In this document: in pieces, positions 53,599 to 63,892 of the stretch
How the letters are laid out: every line of letters begins with the position of its first letter
Numbering within the stretch: position 1 is the first letter of the stretch
NCBI GenBank assembly: GCA_029232285.1
Contig: JAOXFI010000013.1
Location: 38,618-102,617 of the forward strand
DNA: 64,000 nt
Direction of reading: 5' to 3'
Source: Agmasoma carcini (nom. nud.)
Lineage: Eukaryota > Microsporidia > Thelohaniidae
Notes under the pieces: generated by a model
What the model was told of the DNA's origin: nothing
Databases searched by the model: none
The model's input: the letters and a program-made list of their open reading frames with translations, nothing else
Position numbers and translations under genes: made by a program

Positions 53599-54927
53599 AC
53601 TCCAAAAAACCGGACACCCCAAATAGTTTGTTTAAAAACTGTAAATTTTTTAATAAAGAAGTAATTTAAATTTAATAGTATAACTATATCTATAATATTT
53701 TTGCTTTTTTAAATCACGCATATTATATTAACTCTTTTAAAATTAAAACATAATAAAAACACCAAACATCTTTATTTAATATGATGTATGACTACCTCTT
53801 GCCACGATAACTTCTTTAATTTTGTCACTCATAAAATTTACTAGTGTTCTACAATATAAGATACCGATATCAGACTACATTTCACTAATTTTTGATATTA
53901 AATGCGTCTCGTTTTCGAAAACAACATTTTTTATTTTTGCTTTAAATAAGTCTATAGATGTTCTATAGAGTTAAAATCTTGGGCTCTGTGAAAGCCATTA
54001 TAACACCTCAATGCTCATATATTAAAAAACTCTGACGCCATCCTACTTTTATGCTTTGGATCATTGTCTAGTTAAAATTTGTTATTTTCATGCATTCTCA
54101 TTTAAATCATTGTTTAATATTAAAGTAAAATATAGTGCATTTAAGGTTCCATTTAAAAACACCAAATTTCCAACACTATTTCTACTCATACAACCCCAAA
54201 TAAATGTTTTCTTCTTACCAAATTTAACAATATCATTTATAGGCGTTGATTTTCTTTCTTCGGCCCAAAACCTTTGCCTCATAGAGTCATTATACATGTT
54301 AAAAAACCTTTAATAAAAAATAACATCACTAAAGTAGTTTTTATTTTCAAAAATCTTAATTTTGCAATTCTCAACTTTTAATTATTTGTAAATTTAATAA
54401 TTTTGGCTTAGAAGAAGGATAAATACATCTAAAATGATTTTCTTCGCAGATACTTAAAGTTTATTTTATCTTTAAAACTTTTTGATATTACGGCATGTAG
54501 CGTAGGGTCTTTGTTGATCATTTTTAAATTTATTTTATATTGCTGGTATCAATCAATTTCTTTTTGTCACTACCATTTCTTCTTTTATTCCCTTTATCAC
54601 TCTTATATTTTCCAACGTGATCTTGTATTGTAGATCTCTTTAGGTCGGCTTTTACACTGATTTTGCGTATTGAAAATCCCATAGAAAATAGCTGAAAATT
54701 TCGACCTTTGATGAATCCAGAAACATGTTCCCATTAGAGTATTTGCTTTATATTTTATAAGGGGGAAATTATATGACTTTTTATTAAAAATTTAATCAAA
54801 AGAGTTTATATAAAATACGTGATTTAAAAAATAAAATAGATATACTTATACTATTATACTCAATTTATTTTTATTCAAAAATTTACAGTTTTTAAACAAA
54901 CTTTTTGGTGTGTCCGGTTTTTGGAGT
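53599..54927 (-). mobile_element. Tc1-like element with both terminal inverted repeats
   Basis: The termini 53599-53690 and about 54840-54927 are inverted copies: ACTCCAAAAA, CCGGACACCCC against CCGGACACACC, then AGTTTGTTTAAAAACTGT, extending perhaps 90 bp. Span about 1.33 kb, the usual size of Tc1/mariner elements. GGACACCCC is shared with the 4.4 kb element, so they belong to one family. The TA target duplication is clear only on the right side (GGAGTA). Confidence 0.8.
53780..54740 (-). pseudogene. Tc1-like transposase pseudogene
   Basis: Order seen on the minus strand: helix-turn-helix MGFSIRKISVKADLKRSTIQ, DHVGKYKS, KRRNGSDKKKL, an NKDPTLHAVIS segment; then RQRFWAEERKSTPIN, KKKTFIWGCMSRNSVGNLVF, LNGTLNALYF; and last HLxTYLKQK of the PDLNPIEHLW block. 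Several stops and shifts separate these parts. Nearly full-length but dead. Confidence 0.8.
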
Positions 54928-54959
54928 ATTGTATTATACCTCTCATAACCTTAAAAATT

Positions 54960-55440
54960 TATTATTGGTAGAATGGTTAAGGCTTTCTTATCAGGTATTA
55001 CGCTGCCATAAACCCTTGTGATATTTTCGTCGAATTCAATGATACAAAGAGCATTACTACGATTCAAAGCTGATTTACCACGATGCGACTTGCATTTGTA
55101 GTTTAACATCGTTTATTCAACCTCTACAATTTTCTCTTCTGCCCCTAACTTACCAGTACTAAAATCTGAAAGTGGCATTATTCAACAAGGTCATTTACCA
55201 TTTAAGTACCTACTTAATGAAACTTAAATCATCAGTCTTGTTTACCTGCTGCATACTTTATTATTATATTCAATATTGTTTTGATATATATGTCGAATCC
55301 ATTAAAACCCACCCTTATATAATTCTTAACATTTCGGAAATTCGATTATCACACCTCCACGCAACCTTTTCTCTCCTCCAGATATATTTATTCATATTTA
55401 AAATCTTTCCACATCTTTGACAATAGAACTTATCATATAT
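54960..55440 (-). pseudogene. Merlin/ISXO2-like transposase fragment (VEVEDG subgroup)
   Basis: FYCQRCGKILNMNKYIWRRE (zinc-ribbon), KLGAEEKIVEVE, NYKCKSHRGKSALNRSNA, LCIIEFDENITRVYG and SVIPDKKALTIL follow the order of the VEVDESMFNYKCKSHRGR..NRTDALCIIE subgroup. Interrupted by stops after EVE. Confidence 0.75.
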
Positions 55441-55788
55441 TAAATTGTATCCTTAAATACATAACATACGTTCCAACCTATGTATTAATTCTTCAATCTG
55501 GTTAATTGAGAATATAGTATAAAAAATTAAGTTAAATTTTTTATTTTTTTGGGATGAAAGTTTTTTTTAACAGCAAGGCTAGAATTTACATCTAGGTAAA
55601 TTCTGGCCTTAATTCAATATTTTGTTATACTTTAACTAAAGAGAGTAAGATAAAAATAAAATAATAATAGAAGGTTGATTTATTCAACATACTTGCTTAG
55701 ACAAAAATATAAAAAACCCACAAACAACTCAAACTAGTATCAATAAAAGCCCATCTGCTCATAATAACACTTTTACAGATAATTTTAA

Positions 55789-56500
55789 GGGTTCAGATGG
55801 ATCATTATAGATTTTTGAATTTTCAACAAAAACACACAAGGGAATAAAAATCACATTTTTTAATTTTCAATATTGTAAAGCATGGTAAGATTACGGAACA
55901 AAACTTAGATTATAAACTAAAATTTGATGAGATCTTTAATTCTCTATTTGCGAAGACTATATATACTTAAAAGTAATTGATATACAAGGAGATATTAAGT
56001 GCCAGCACAGTTCAGATTATTAGAAAATATGTTGAATTGTGCGGTATGTAAGAACTTTATGATGTTAATTAGGGATATTTTAACATCAGAAGGATATTTT
56101 TGGAAAACTACGGGTTAAAATAAAAAATTAAGTATCAAAGGAAAAAGCTTCTTTTATATGAATAAAAATATGAGTTTTGCGGGGAATTATTTTTATAATT
56201 TTATAGATCCGCGTGTGAAAACCCATCGATTGAAAATCCTTGGTCACAAATAAATAATTTACGAGAAGAGAATCATTCGATCACATGATAGAATTCATTT
56301 TTAAATCAAAAAACCTATAATTTAATATTTTGTTTATTATGATAGCGTTTAGTCATATGACCAGATCTTTAATTTGCTTGGATCATTTTCAAATAACTAA
56401 ATTCTTAATAATTTTGTTTTTCATTTATAATTATAAATTTTGTCCATGGGACTAGGGGATTTTCAAAAATCTCTTATAATACACATGAACCATTTTAACC
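55789..56500 (+). mobile_element. Merlin/ISXO2-like element, internally deleted, with related ends
   Basis: The left end at about 55790 (GGTTCAGATGGATCATTATAG, then ATTTTTGAATTTTC) and the right end near 56455-56498 (on the other strand GGTTCATGTGTATTATAAGA, then GATTTTTGAAAATCCC) are inverted copies similar to those of the 31 kb element. Inside, plus-strand residues CAVCKNFMMLIRDI..FWK..IKGKSFFYM (zinc-ribbon) are followed almost directly by NYFYNFIDPRVKTHRLKI, so the catalytic centre is deleted. Confidence 0.65.
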
Positions 56501-56534
56501 ATCAGTCAACTTACAAAAATAGAAAATTTTGATC

Positions 56535-56885
56535 AAACAACAATAACTAAGAAGGAAGGAAAACGAAGGATGATAACCATACATTATTCGTGTTTCGGTA
56601 AAAGGCAGTAAAAGCTTAAATGTCAGCTATCTTAGATAATAACAAAACTTTAAAGACGTCATAATATAGGATCGTTTATGGGCGGCTTAGTGCTATTACG
56701 CACACCTTCCCTGCCAAAGAATAAAGGGGTGTCTACCTATCAACATTAACCAGTTTCCTAGAGTGAACAAGGTTATCCGTATCTCTACGACCCTTACCTG
56801 TTATAGCCCAATAAGCCGTTGTTTCAAACTTTACTACTCTGTACCGCGTGAAGGTCTAGACTCTTTTCAGAACTATACAACATAT
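56535..56885 (+). repeat. dispersed repeat R, copy 7
   Basis: A near-complete copy: GATAACCATACATTATTCGTG, GCTTAGTGCTATTACGCACA, CCAGTTTCCTAGAGTGAACA, TACCTGTTATAGCCCAATAA and GTGAAGGTCTAGACTC. It follows directly after the right end of the deleted Merlin copy. No family gene downstream. Confidence 0.8.
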
Positions 56886-57809
56886 ACCATTATTGATTTC
56901 CATCATGCCATCAATGTTGTAAAATATAAATAGTATATTTTTTTTATTTCCTAGTCGCACAAAACCAGAAACTTTTAGTTGATAAAGACTAAACCTACCT
57001 CATAAAATAATATAATGGATTCAATCCAAATAATCAATCACATTATTTCTCCACTTAGTGATGACTGAATATCAGGTAATATGTGTTGATACCTTATTTA
57101 CTTAGACCTCGTGATATTATTACTATAGATGTATTAAACTCGTGTAATTTAACAATTATTTTTTTCATTTTGATAAAATAATGACTGACTTTTATCACCT
57201 AACTTTATTAAATATTTTACTGATATGAGAACAAGTTTCTTAAATCATCTAGATCCTGTTCTGTGAGCGTTTGATTAATTATTTTAAATATTATGTTGAA
57301 ATTTTATTCAGTTCTGCGCAAAATACCGTGTTTTAAATAAATAAATGACTTAAACTATTTATTAAATCACTTATGACTTTAAAATTTTGCTCTTTCAAAT
57401 CTGTTTTTACAATAAAAACTTATGAAAGTTCTAAGGTGATTATCTTTTGTAAACTTAATCACTTTAATTATTAAATTGTAACGTTACTAAAGGGTAAAAT
57501 TACTAATTTATTTTATAATTTTGATATCACTATCTACCAACTAAAGAATTTCAATATTATTGTACAATTTTTACAAACAACGTATACCTGAACAGTAAAT
57601 ACAAGAACAATATCAATGTATTGTACAATGAAATGCTTATAAATAAATTATGTTAGATTTTAATGATTTTTAAAAGTAATAAATGAACTAGTATTAGTTC
57701 TTTTAAATCAATCATCAAAATAGATGAAATTATATGCAAAATTAAGTTTGTACTTAACTTACTTCAGAAAAAATAAATCCTCACCGAGTACAACAAAATT
57801 AAAAAAATA
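56886..57809. other. AT-rich gene-poor region
   Basis: No coding-like frame or repeat recognised. Confidence 0.4.
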
Positions 57810-57880
57810 CTTCATCTCCGGGGATCGAACCCGGGTCGCTAACGTGACAGGCTAGCGTACTACCACTGTACTAAGACGAA
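57810..57880 (-). tRNA. tRNA-Asp (GTC anticodon)
   Basis: 71 bases on the minus strand: acceptor TTCGTCT with AGATGAA, D-arm GTAC/GTAC, anticodon stem CTAGC/GTTAG around loop CTGTCAC (anticodon GTC), T-arm CCGGG-TTCGATC-CCCGG, discriminator G. No intron. Confidence 0.92.
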
Positions 57881-58073
57881 TTAAATAAATAAATAATATG
57901 TTTTATATACATAAATCATATGTTTTTATACTAGACAATTGTAATATGTTTATTCATTTTTAAAAATATAATCTATAAATTGTTTTATATATGATACAAG
58001 GTGGTTGAAATATATTAAAATATTTTTATAGTTAAGTGTTAATATTTTATACAAAATATTATTAAATTTATCC

Positions 58074-58211
58074 ATGTCAAAATCTTCAAGAAAATCTTTA
58101 TACGATTCAATCGATGAATTTTATATGACTAATCTTAAATTTGATTCTATTAAGAACAAAATAATACAATCTGAAGAAGAATTTATAGTTTCACGCTATG
58201 AAAATGAATAA
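58074..58211 (+). CDS. possible small protein, unknown
   Basis: 45 residues, hydrophilic, with a Ser-rich start (SKSSRKSLYDSIDEFYM) and an acidic end (QSEEEFIVSRYENE). The composition differs from random AT frames. CC directly precedes the ATG, but there is no AAAATTTT. No family recognised. Could be a small subunit, or spurious. Confidence 0.35.
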   Translation: MSKSSRKSLYDSIDEFYMTNLKFDSIKNKIIQSEEEFIVSRYENE

Positions 58212-58381
58212 ATCAAATCATGTTATATTTTTAATTTACGTTATATGCTATTATAGATGATCGAACAAATATAGATTGTTTTGAACTGTATTAATTATTA
58301 TAAATCTGATTAAGTATAGAAAAATTGATATTTGGAGTACACCACGATTGAAATAATATGTTTATTTGAAAATAAATAAAA

Positions 58382-58978
58382 TTATAAACTATTTTCATTT
58401 GTAGTATGACGATTTCTCTTAATATAACGTATCAGCATTCCAATCAGTATAATTGCTAAACCACCAACCAAATAGAAATAAAACCAACTACTCTTTATTT
58501 TCTTACCTTCAAGAGCATTATCAATGTCTTTGTGCGGAATTGTGTTCTTAGGTCCATATCTTTTGAGTGGAACACCTTCTTTATCCACAAGAAACTTTGT
58601 AAAATTCCATTTTAAATCATTCCAAAACAGCCCCTTTTGATCATTTATCAAAAATTCAAACAGTGGAATAGTGTTTTCACCCTTAACTATTACTGGCTGC
58701 ATCATATCAAATTTGAGACTATATTTTTCTGCCACTTCAACAATAACTTTTGGTGTGTTTTTCTCTTGATTAAAGCTATTGGATGGGAAACAAAGAATCC
58801 TTAGGCCCCTCTCATAATATTTCTCTGCTAAATTAGCCAATTCAGTATAACTTGAATCAGTTAATCCACAATTCGAAGCAACATTTACGATAATAAGAAC
58901 GTTATCTTTATATGTCTTCATATCTACAGGGTTATCACTAATATCATTGACTGTAAATTTATGTACTGTTCTACTCAT
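58382..58978 (-). CDS. glutathione-peroxidase-like protein with C-terminal membrane anchor
   Basis: 198 residues. The GPx domain spans about 1-160: NVASNCGLTDSSYTELANL with peroxidatic Cys 37, FPSNSFNQE at about 64-72 with the Gln retained, and WNFTKFLVDKEG near 121-132 with the catalytic Trp-Asn. The resolving Cys of thiol-type GPx (FPCNQF) is Ser 66. A single membrane segment at about 165-185 followed by a basic tail makes it tail-anchored with the enzyme in the cytosol. It would reduce peroxides with thioredoxin or another thiol donor. A membrane-anchored form is unusual for the family in fungi. Confidence 0.85.
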   Translation of the reverse strand: MSRTVHKFTVNDISDNPVDMKTYKDNVLIIVNVASNCGLTDSSYTELANLAEKYYERGLRILCFPSNSFNQEKNTPKVIVEVAEKYSLKFDMMQPVIVKGENTIPLFEFLINDQKGLFWNDLKWNFTKFLVDKEGVPLKRYGPKNTIPHKDIDNALEGKKIKSSWFYFYLVGGLAIILIGMLIRYIKRNRHTTNENSL

Positions 58979-59829
58979 AGGCTCTTTTTATAAAGAAAAA
59001 ATTTATCAATATAAAAATTATATTTTTAAAATAATTTTATTGTTTTTATGATTGTTCAAATCTATTGAATGTTAATAATATTTATTAATATTGATACAAA
59101 TTTATATGATATCAATACATAATAATGTTAATCAATTAATTTATTTTGATTTATATGCTTAATCATCAAAAATAATCAATATTTGATTTTTGATAACTGA
59201 CACCATATATTCTCAGAAGTTAAAGTTTTATTTAATTCTTAAATGTACATAGTGTTACCACAAGTAATTCCAAATTATCTAATTTGCGTTCCTTGTCACT
59301 CCCTTCCATCCTGTCAAAGGTTAAACCTTCTTTATATCTAATATGATATATAAATTGAAACATTTATCAAGATAAGAACCACAACACTAAGATATAAATT
59401 ATGTCAGGAATCACATATTTATTACGATATGTGGTGGTAAAAGTCATTGTTCAATCTTTAATCAGACATGTACATCCATTATATTAAGGTTATACACTAT
59501 TCAAATATCTTATCTTGATAATATCAATTAGATACTACAATGCCATAATATTAGTTTATTTATTCACCCTAATTCATATATATATGGGTTTTCCATCTAA
59601 TTGCAAACTTTACACATCAAAAGATAAATACATATTTTAATTTAATATATTTTTTCATTACTTAGTCTCTATTTGCATACTTTTATACCAAATAATAAAT
59701 TTACACGTTAGGTATAATTAATTTAACAATTGGGTAGAGAAACACTATAATGAAAGAATAATATTGTTTATGTGTATTGAAAGAGTGTAGATATCACATT
59801 CGCATAAATGAAATGTTTATTTCATGTTA
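58979..59829. other. AT-rich intergenic region
   Basis: No coding-like frame or repeat recognised. Confidence 0.45.
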
Positions 59830-60918
59830 TTACTCGTTTTTATTGATTTTACCTTTTTCAATTCTCTCTTTTTTTCTCATATATAAACCAACAGAATCGT
59901 ATGTTCGTAAAAGACTAGCATATCTTCTAGATCTCTCCGTATTGTAAGTCCAGTGGAATAATTCTGGTGTCATCGCCCCATTATATCTTCTAATCATGCT
60001 ATCGACTTTCAACATTAGGCATCTTCTAGATGTTCCTATATAATCAAGCAATTTGTATTCCAAATCTGATCCTAAAAATCCTATTTCCTGAGAATGATAC
60101 ATAGCAATAAAATAAACCACCGCTAATTCAGGGATAAACAACCTATAGTTATAATCTGATGCATATATAAACTTGTGAAACCAATAAATATCAACGATTA
60201 GATTAAGATCATTCATAACTTTGTAAAAATACTTGTCTAAGTGTTCTATTGATTTAGAAAAGTGACATCTGAAGTTTATTTTTATAAAATCTTCGTATTT
60301 AGTCATCACACCGGTCAATGTTTTTTTGTAATCTTTTGGTATTTCATCTACACAATATTTGATATCAAATGCATTATAATCACCCCATAGTGACATTTGT
60401 TTCTCAATTTTTAAATAGCAATCATGTGGGAGAGTAAATGATGTGGCACAGTTCTTTATGTTGTATTTTTTACAAATGGATTTACATCTTGACAATATTT
60501 TAAACTTATTAAATTTTTTGATAAAAGTAGAAAGAAAATATATGCCATCGGTTTCTGATCTTTTACTCAGATAAAGAAGTGTTGGTAAGGTGATAGTGCG
60601 TAATTTTGGATAGATTAAAGAGTTATTTCTTGTTTTTATTGTTCCTAAGAAGTATTTTAAAAATCTATCAGATTTTATTTCAAAGAATGACATTCCTTCG
60701 TAAAATAAAATTTTTAGGACGAAGAACTTTCCGATTCTGCTACCAAAATTTGATTTCTTGGCAACTGATACTGATTTAATTTTACGTCCAAATGTACTTT
60801 GTGCTGTAGCGATGGTCTCATCAGCAACTATCACTGCATTCTGAACAGTATGTCCATTCTCACACACTAAATTTGTACCCACCTGCCTTAATGGCTTTGA
60901 ACAAATTTCACATTGCAT
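59830..60918 (-). CDS. Rrn7/TAF1B-like RNA polymerase I initiation factor
   Basis: 362 residues. The N-terminal zinc ribbon CEICSKPLRQVGTNLVCENG has ligands Cys3, Cys6, Cys19 and His23, the C-x2-C..C-x3-H form of Rrn7/TAF1B, a TFIIB-related factor. It is followed by a reader-like linker and a helical region (about 80-290) that may be the degenerate cyclin folds. Rrn7 belongs to the Pol I core factor at rDNA promoters. Shorter than yeast Rrn7 (514). The call rests mainly on the ribbon, so other TFIIB-type factors remain possible. AAATTTTTA lies two bases before the ATG. Confidence 0.55.
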   Translation of the reverse strand: MQCEICSKPLRQVGTNLVCENGHTVQNAVIVADETIATAQSTFGRKIKSVSVAKKSNFGSRIGKFFVLKILFYEGMSFFEIKSDRFLKYFLGTIKTRNNSLIYPKLRTITLPTLLYLSKRSETDGIYFLSTFIKKFNKFKILSRCKSICKKYNIKNCATSFTLPHDCYLKIEKQMSLWGDYNAFDIKYCVDEIPKDYKKTLTGVMTKYEDFIKINFRCHFSKSIEHLDKYFYKVMNDLNLIVDIYWFHKFIYASDYNYRLFIPELAVVYFIAMYHSQEIGFLGSDLEYKLLDYIGTSRRCLMLKVDSMIRRYNGAMTPELFHWTYNTERSRRYASLLRTYDSVGLYMRKKERIEKGKINKNE

Positions 60919-61214
60919 GGAAATTTTTACTAGAAATGAAAAAATTGTAAAAATTTGATATATTTAAAAAAGGGGTTTCTTATAAATTACATCTTTAACA
61001 AGACCATATCTCATCATATATTATTTTAAATCAGTACACTTCGACCTTTGTTATTTCTTATCAAAATTATAATTTATACTTTTAATCTATAAAAGCTGCA
61101 ACGTCAAAGGTCAATAAAATCAACAATATTAATAATAATAACTAAGTTACCCTTAATATCATTTCTAAAGATTTAACCCTTTAAATACAACACTTTAAAC
61201 ATTAAAATCAATAT
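60919..61214. other. short intergenic region
   Basis: Only the AAATTTTTA signal at 60921-60929 is notable. Confidence 0.5.
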
Positions 61215-61853
61215 TTAATACAAATCAACCATCTTGATTAGTAAATCATCTGGTAAATGATTCAATTCATATCCTTCAACATGTCTCACCTCTGTTAGGT
61301 ATATTCTTTTAATACGCCCAAAAATGTAATCTGGTTTAGATTTTAATCTTCTTAAATGCTTCAGATTTAGAAAAATAAGTTGACCATCAGCACTTTGATA
61401 AAATTCATAATTCTTGTTTTTTAGCTTCTCTTCAAGTTCTTTTCTCCCTAGGGTTGGCCTTGTACTAGGTTCTACCTTCTTCTCATGCTCTTCTATATAG
61501 TAATTAAAACAATAACCAAACTCAAAGAATGATTTTGTATTGTTTATAACATCATAATTGTACAACTTCTTTAACAGAATTTCTTTATATTTTTCAATAT
61601 TTTCTTTAAAGAAAAATTTCACAGGCTTACCTTTATCAAGGAAAAATGATGAACATACGGGACATTGTCTCGTTGTGAGCATGCTAATGCATTCATAACA
61701 GTATGCGTGCTTGCATTCTAAAATGATAGGATCCTTGGGGTAGTCTAAACATATAGCACAATCATTTTTAAACATAGCGTAAAAATAGACAGCATTTGAA
61801 TACGTTTTTTTAATATTTTTATTTTGGTAAACCGGTCTAATGTCAACAATCAT
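61215..61853 (-). CDS. RING finger protein
   Basis: 212 residues. A C3HC4 RING at residues 32-67: C32-x2-C35, C47-x-H49, C52-x2-C55, C64-x2-C67 (DCAICLDYPKDP, CKHAYCYECISM, CPVCSSF). Such domains usually recruit E2 enzymes, so it is a likely ubiquitin ligase or a component of one. The C-terminal 140 residues are charged with no recognised domain; FEFGYCFNYYIEEHEKK and ADGQLIFLNLKHLRRLK are distinctive. An internal ATG at residue 27 is an alternative start just ahead of the RING. Confidence 0.82.
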   Translation of the reverse strand: MIVDIRPVYQNKNIKKTYSNAVYFYAMFKNDCAICLDYPKDPIILECKHAYCYECISMLTTRQCPVCSSFFLDKGKPVKFFFKENIEKYKEILLKKLYNYDVINNTKSFFEFGYCFNYYIEEHEKKVEPSTRPTLGRKELEEKLKNKNYEFYQSADGQLIFLNLKHLRRLKSKPDYIFGRIKRIYLTEVRHVEGYELNHLPDDLLIKMVDLY

Positions 61854-62489
61854 ATTTTTTATAAGGCCTTAAAAAATTATTCAAACGAAATTTTTTTCAT
61901 AAGTTTTAAACAAAATGTCTATAGTCTTTTATGAATATGGCAAAATAATAAATGTTTTAATTTTGGTGACATATTGATATGAAAACTTGAGGTAAAATTA
62001 AAGAAGAATATGCCGCATTTATGTGATGGCTTATTATTTGGACCCAATATCAATATTTCAAAATATATAAACAAGGATGGATGTGTATATAGTTAAAAAT
62101 GGTATCATGCCTTCAAACGCTTTATAATTTATATTTAAATAACAATATTGTTATATTTCATGAAGTGTTTGTCCCAAATAATCTGGAACTAGGGCTCCCT
62201 CCCTCATAAAATTTATAAATAAAATCATAATCTTTCATAAAATGGTCTTCTGAGTAGTAAAATTAATGTTATGAGATCGTACGCTCTGTCAAACCTCATA
62301 TACAATACTTAAACTTGTATATTTATAGATTTGATAAACAAACATTTCATCGACAATAGTTCAGGGAAGTGATGTGAATAAAGACCAGTAATTAACAATA
62401 ACATAATTTATTAATAATTCATAGAAGTTGGCAGGTGAATGACAAGCACACAAGTTAGATCACAGCATACAAAATTAAAGACATCAAAT
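61854..62489. other. AT-rich intergenic region
   Basis: No coding-like frame or repeat recognised. Confidence 0.5.
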
Positions 62490-63851
62490 TTATTTATCAA
62501 GTGACATAATTTCCTTTTCGTGCTTGCTCATTCCTGTGCCAAACTGCATGGCTTTCTTAGGAACATCATAATTCAGTCCAAAATGCTTTAGTATAAGACG
62601 TAAGACCAATTTATCTTTAACATATTCTTTTGGTAGCTTCAAACTTTCTACAATCAAATCTTTGTCAAGGAAAGGAAACCTTGCTTCTAATCCAAAATCA
62701 GCTATAATTCTATCATCTCTACATATGTTGTGGTTAGATACCGTGGATAGATCATACAACCTTCTGTTTTCACAAATATTATACTTTTTATAGCCTCCAA
62801 ACACCTCATCAGCTCCAGATCCTAAAAACACAACTTTACTTACAATTTCAGCTGATGTTTCCTTCAATATAACACCAATGTTATAATGTAATCTGGTTGT
62901 CTTTGGATATATTAATTTGTTTACTTTATAGTTCTTAATCTGTAAATCCTTCTCAATATATACAAATTTACGATCAGGAAATAAACTTTGTATATTTTTA
63001 TAGTTTTTATATGATTGTTCTCTATCAAAACTCTTGGCAAATCCAGTAGAGACTAATCTGATTTCATCATCAGCATTTATACTTAAATGTAGGAAAAGGA
63101 CTACCAATAGAGAGTCAATACCACCGGAGAAGAATACAGTTGGATTACTTTCTTTCCTTCTATTTACAGAAATGTACAATTTTTCAGCAATTTTTAAACA
63201 GTAAGGATCTATAAAGTTAGTTTTATTGAAAACGTAACTATTATTAAGCTTCATAACATATTTATCAATATAACTAACATTAACATTGTATTGCAATTCC
63301 TTTTCATAATATATTGAATCATTTAAAATTAAATCATTAAAGAATATTTTTGAGTAGACGGAGTCTTTTTCATAATATTTCAATGTTTTTGTATTTAAAT
63401 CGTACTCATAAATGAAATATGGTGATATTTCTTCATCATAAAGTACTGATGTAACCTGGAAGGGGTTCCTTTTGATACCTAAGCTTCTTTTACCAATGTC
63501 ATCCTTTAAAAAATAAATTTTATTATTTTTATAAATTAACAGGGCAAAAGCATTTTCATATTTATTAATTTCATTATAAACTTCAAATATTGATTTTTTG
63601 TTTAATAGATCAACAATAAATAACGTATCTGATTTATTAACATCATCTAAGTATATTTCTCCGTTATATTGAACAATGAAATCCTTTTCTATTATAGGCT
63701 GATCTACAACACCTCTTATGTTCAAAACAGATGAAGCAAATGTACATCCATGCATTTTGTATAGTTTAAAACAATCTGGTCCTCTTTTATTAACATATTC
63801 AGTTATTTCCAGATTTGGATCTTGATTTTCACAAAAATATATTCCACACAT
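62490..63851 (-). CDS. asparagine-synthetase-domain protein, ASNSD1-like
   Basis: 453 residues. MCGIYFC places Cys2 as the class II amidotransferase nucleophile after Met removal. RGPDCFKLYKMHG, FASSVLNIRGV and QYNGEIY are the glutaminase blocks with the ASNSD1-type spacing. The synthetase half has the PP-loop FFSGGIDSLLVV near 240 and GSGADEVFGGYKKY near 343, followed by RDDRIIADFGLEARFPFLD. Yeast YML096W and human ASNSD1 have this layout and unclear substrate. Compared with bona fide asparagine synthetase it is shorter. Upstream lies the microsatellite running to the window end. Confidence 0.82.
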   Translation of the reverse strand: MCGIYFCENQDPNLEITEYVNKRGPDCFKLYKMHGCTFASSVLNIRGVVDQPIIEKDFIVQYNGEIYLDDVNKSDTLFIVDLLNKKSIFEVYNEINKYENAFALLIYKNNKIYFLKDDIGKRSLGIKRNPFQVTSVLYDEEISPYFIYEYDLNTKTLKYYEKDSVYSKIFFNDLILNDSIYYEKELQYNVNVSYIDKYVMKLNNSYVFNKTNFIDPYCLKIAEKLYISVNRRKESNPTVFFSGGIDSLLVVLFLHLSINADDEIRLVSTGFAKSFDREQSYKNYKNIQSLFPDRKFVYIEKDLQIKNYKVNKLIYPKTTRLHYNIGVILKETSAEIVSKVVFLGSGADEVFGGYKKYNICENRRLYDLSTVSNHNICRDDRIIADFGLEARFPFLDKDLIVESLKLPKEYVKDKLVLRLILKHFGLNYDVPKKAMQFGTGMSKHEKEIMSLDK

Positions 63852-63892
63852 GGTAAAAAAATATATTTCTTTATAAATTCAACTATCTGACT

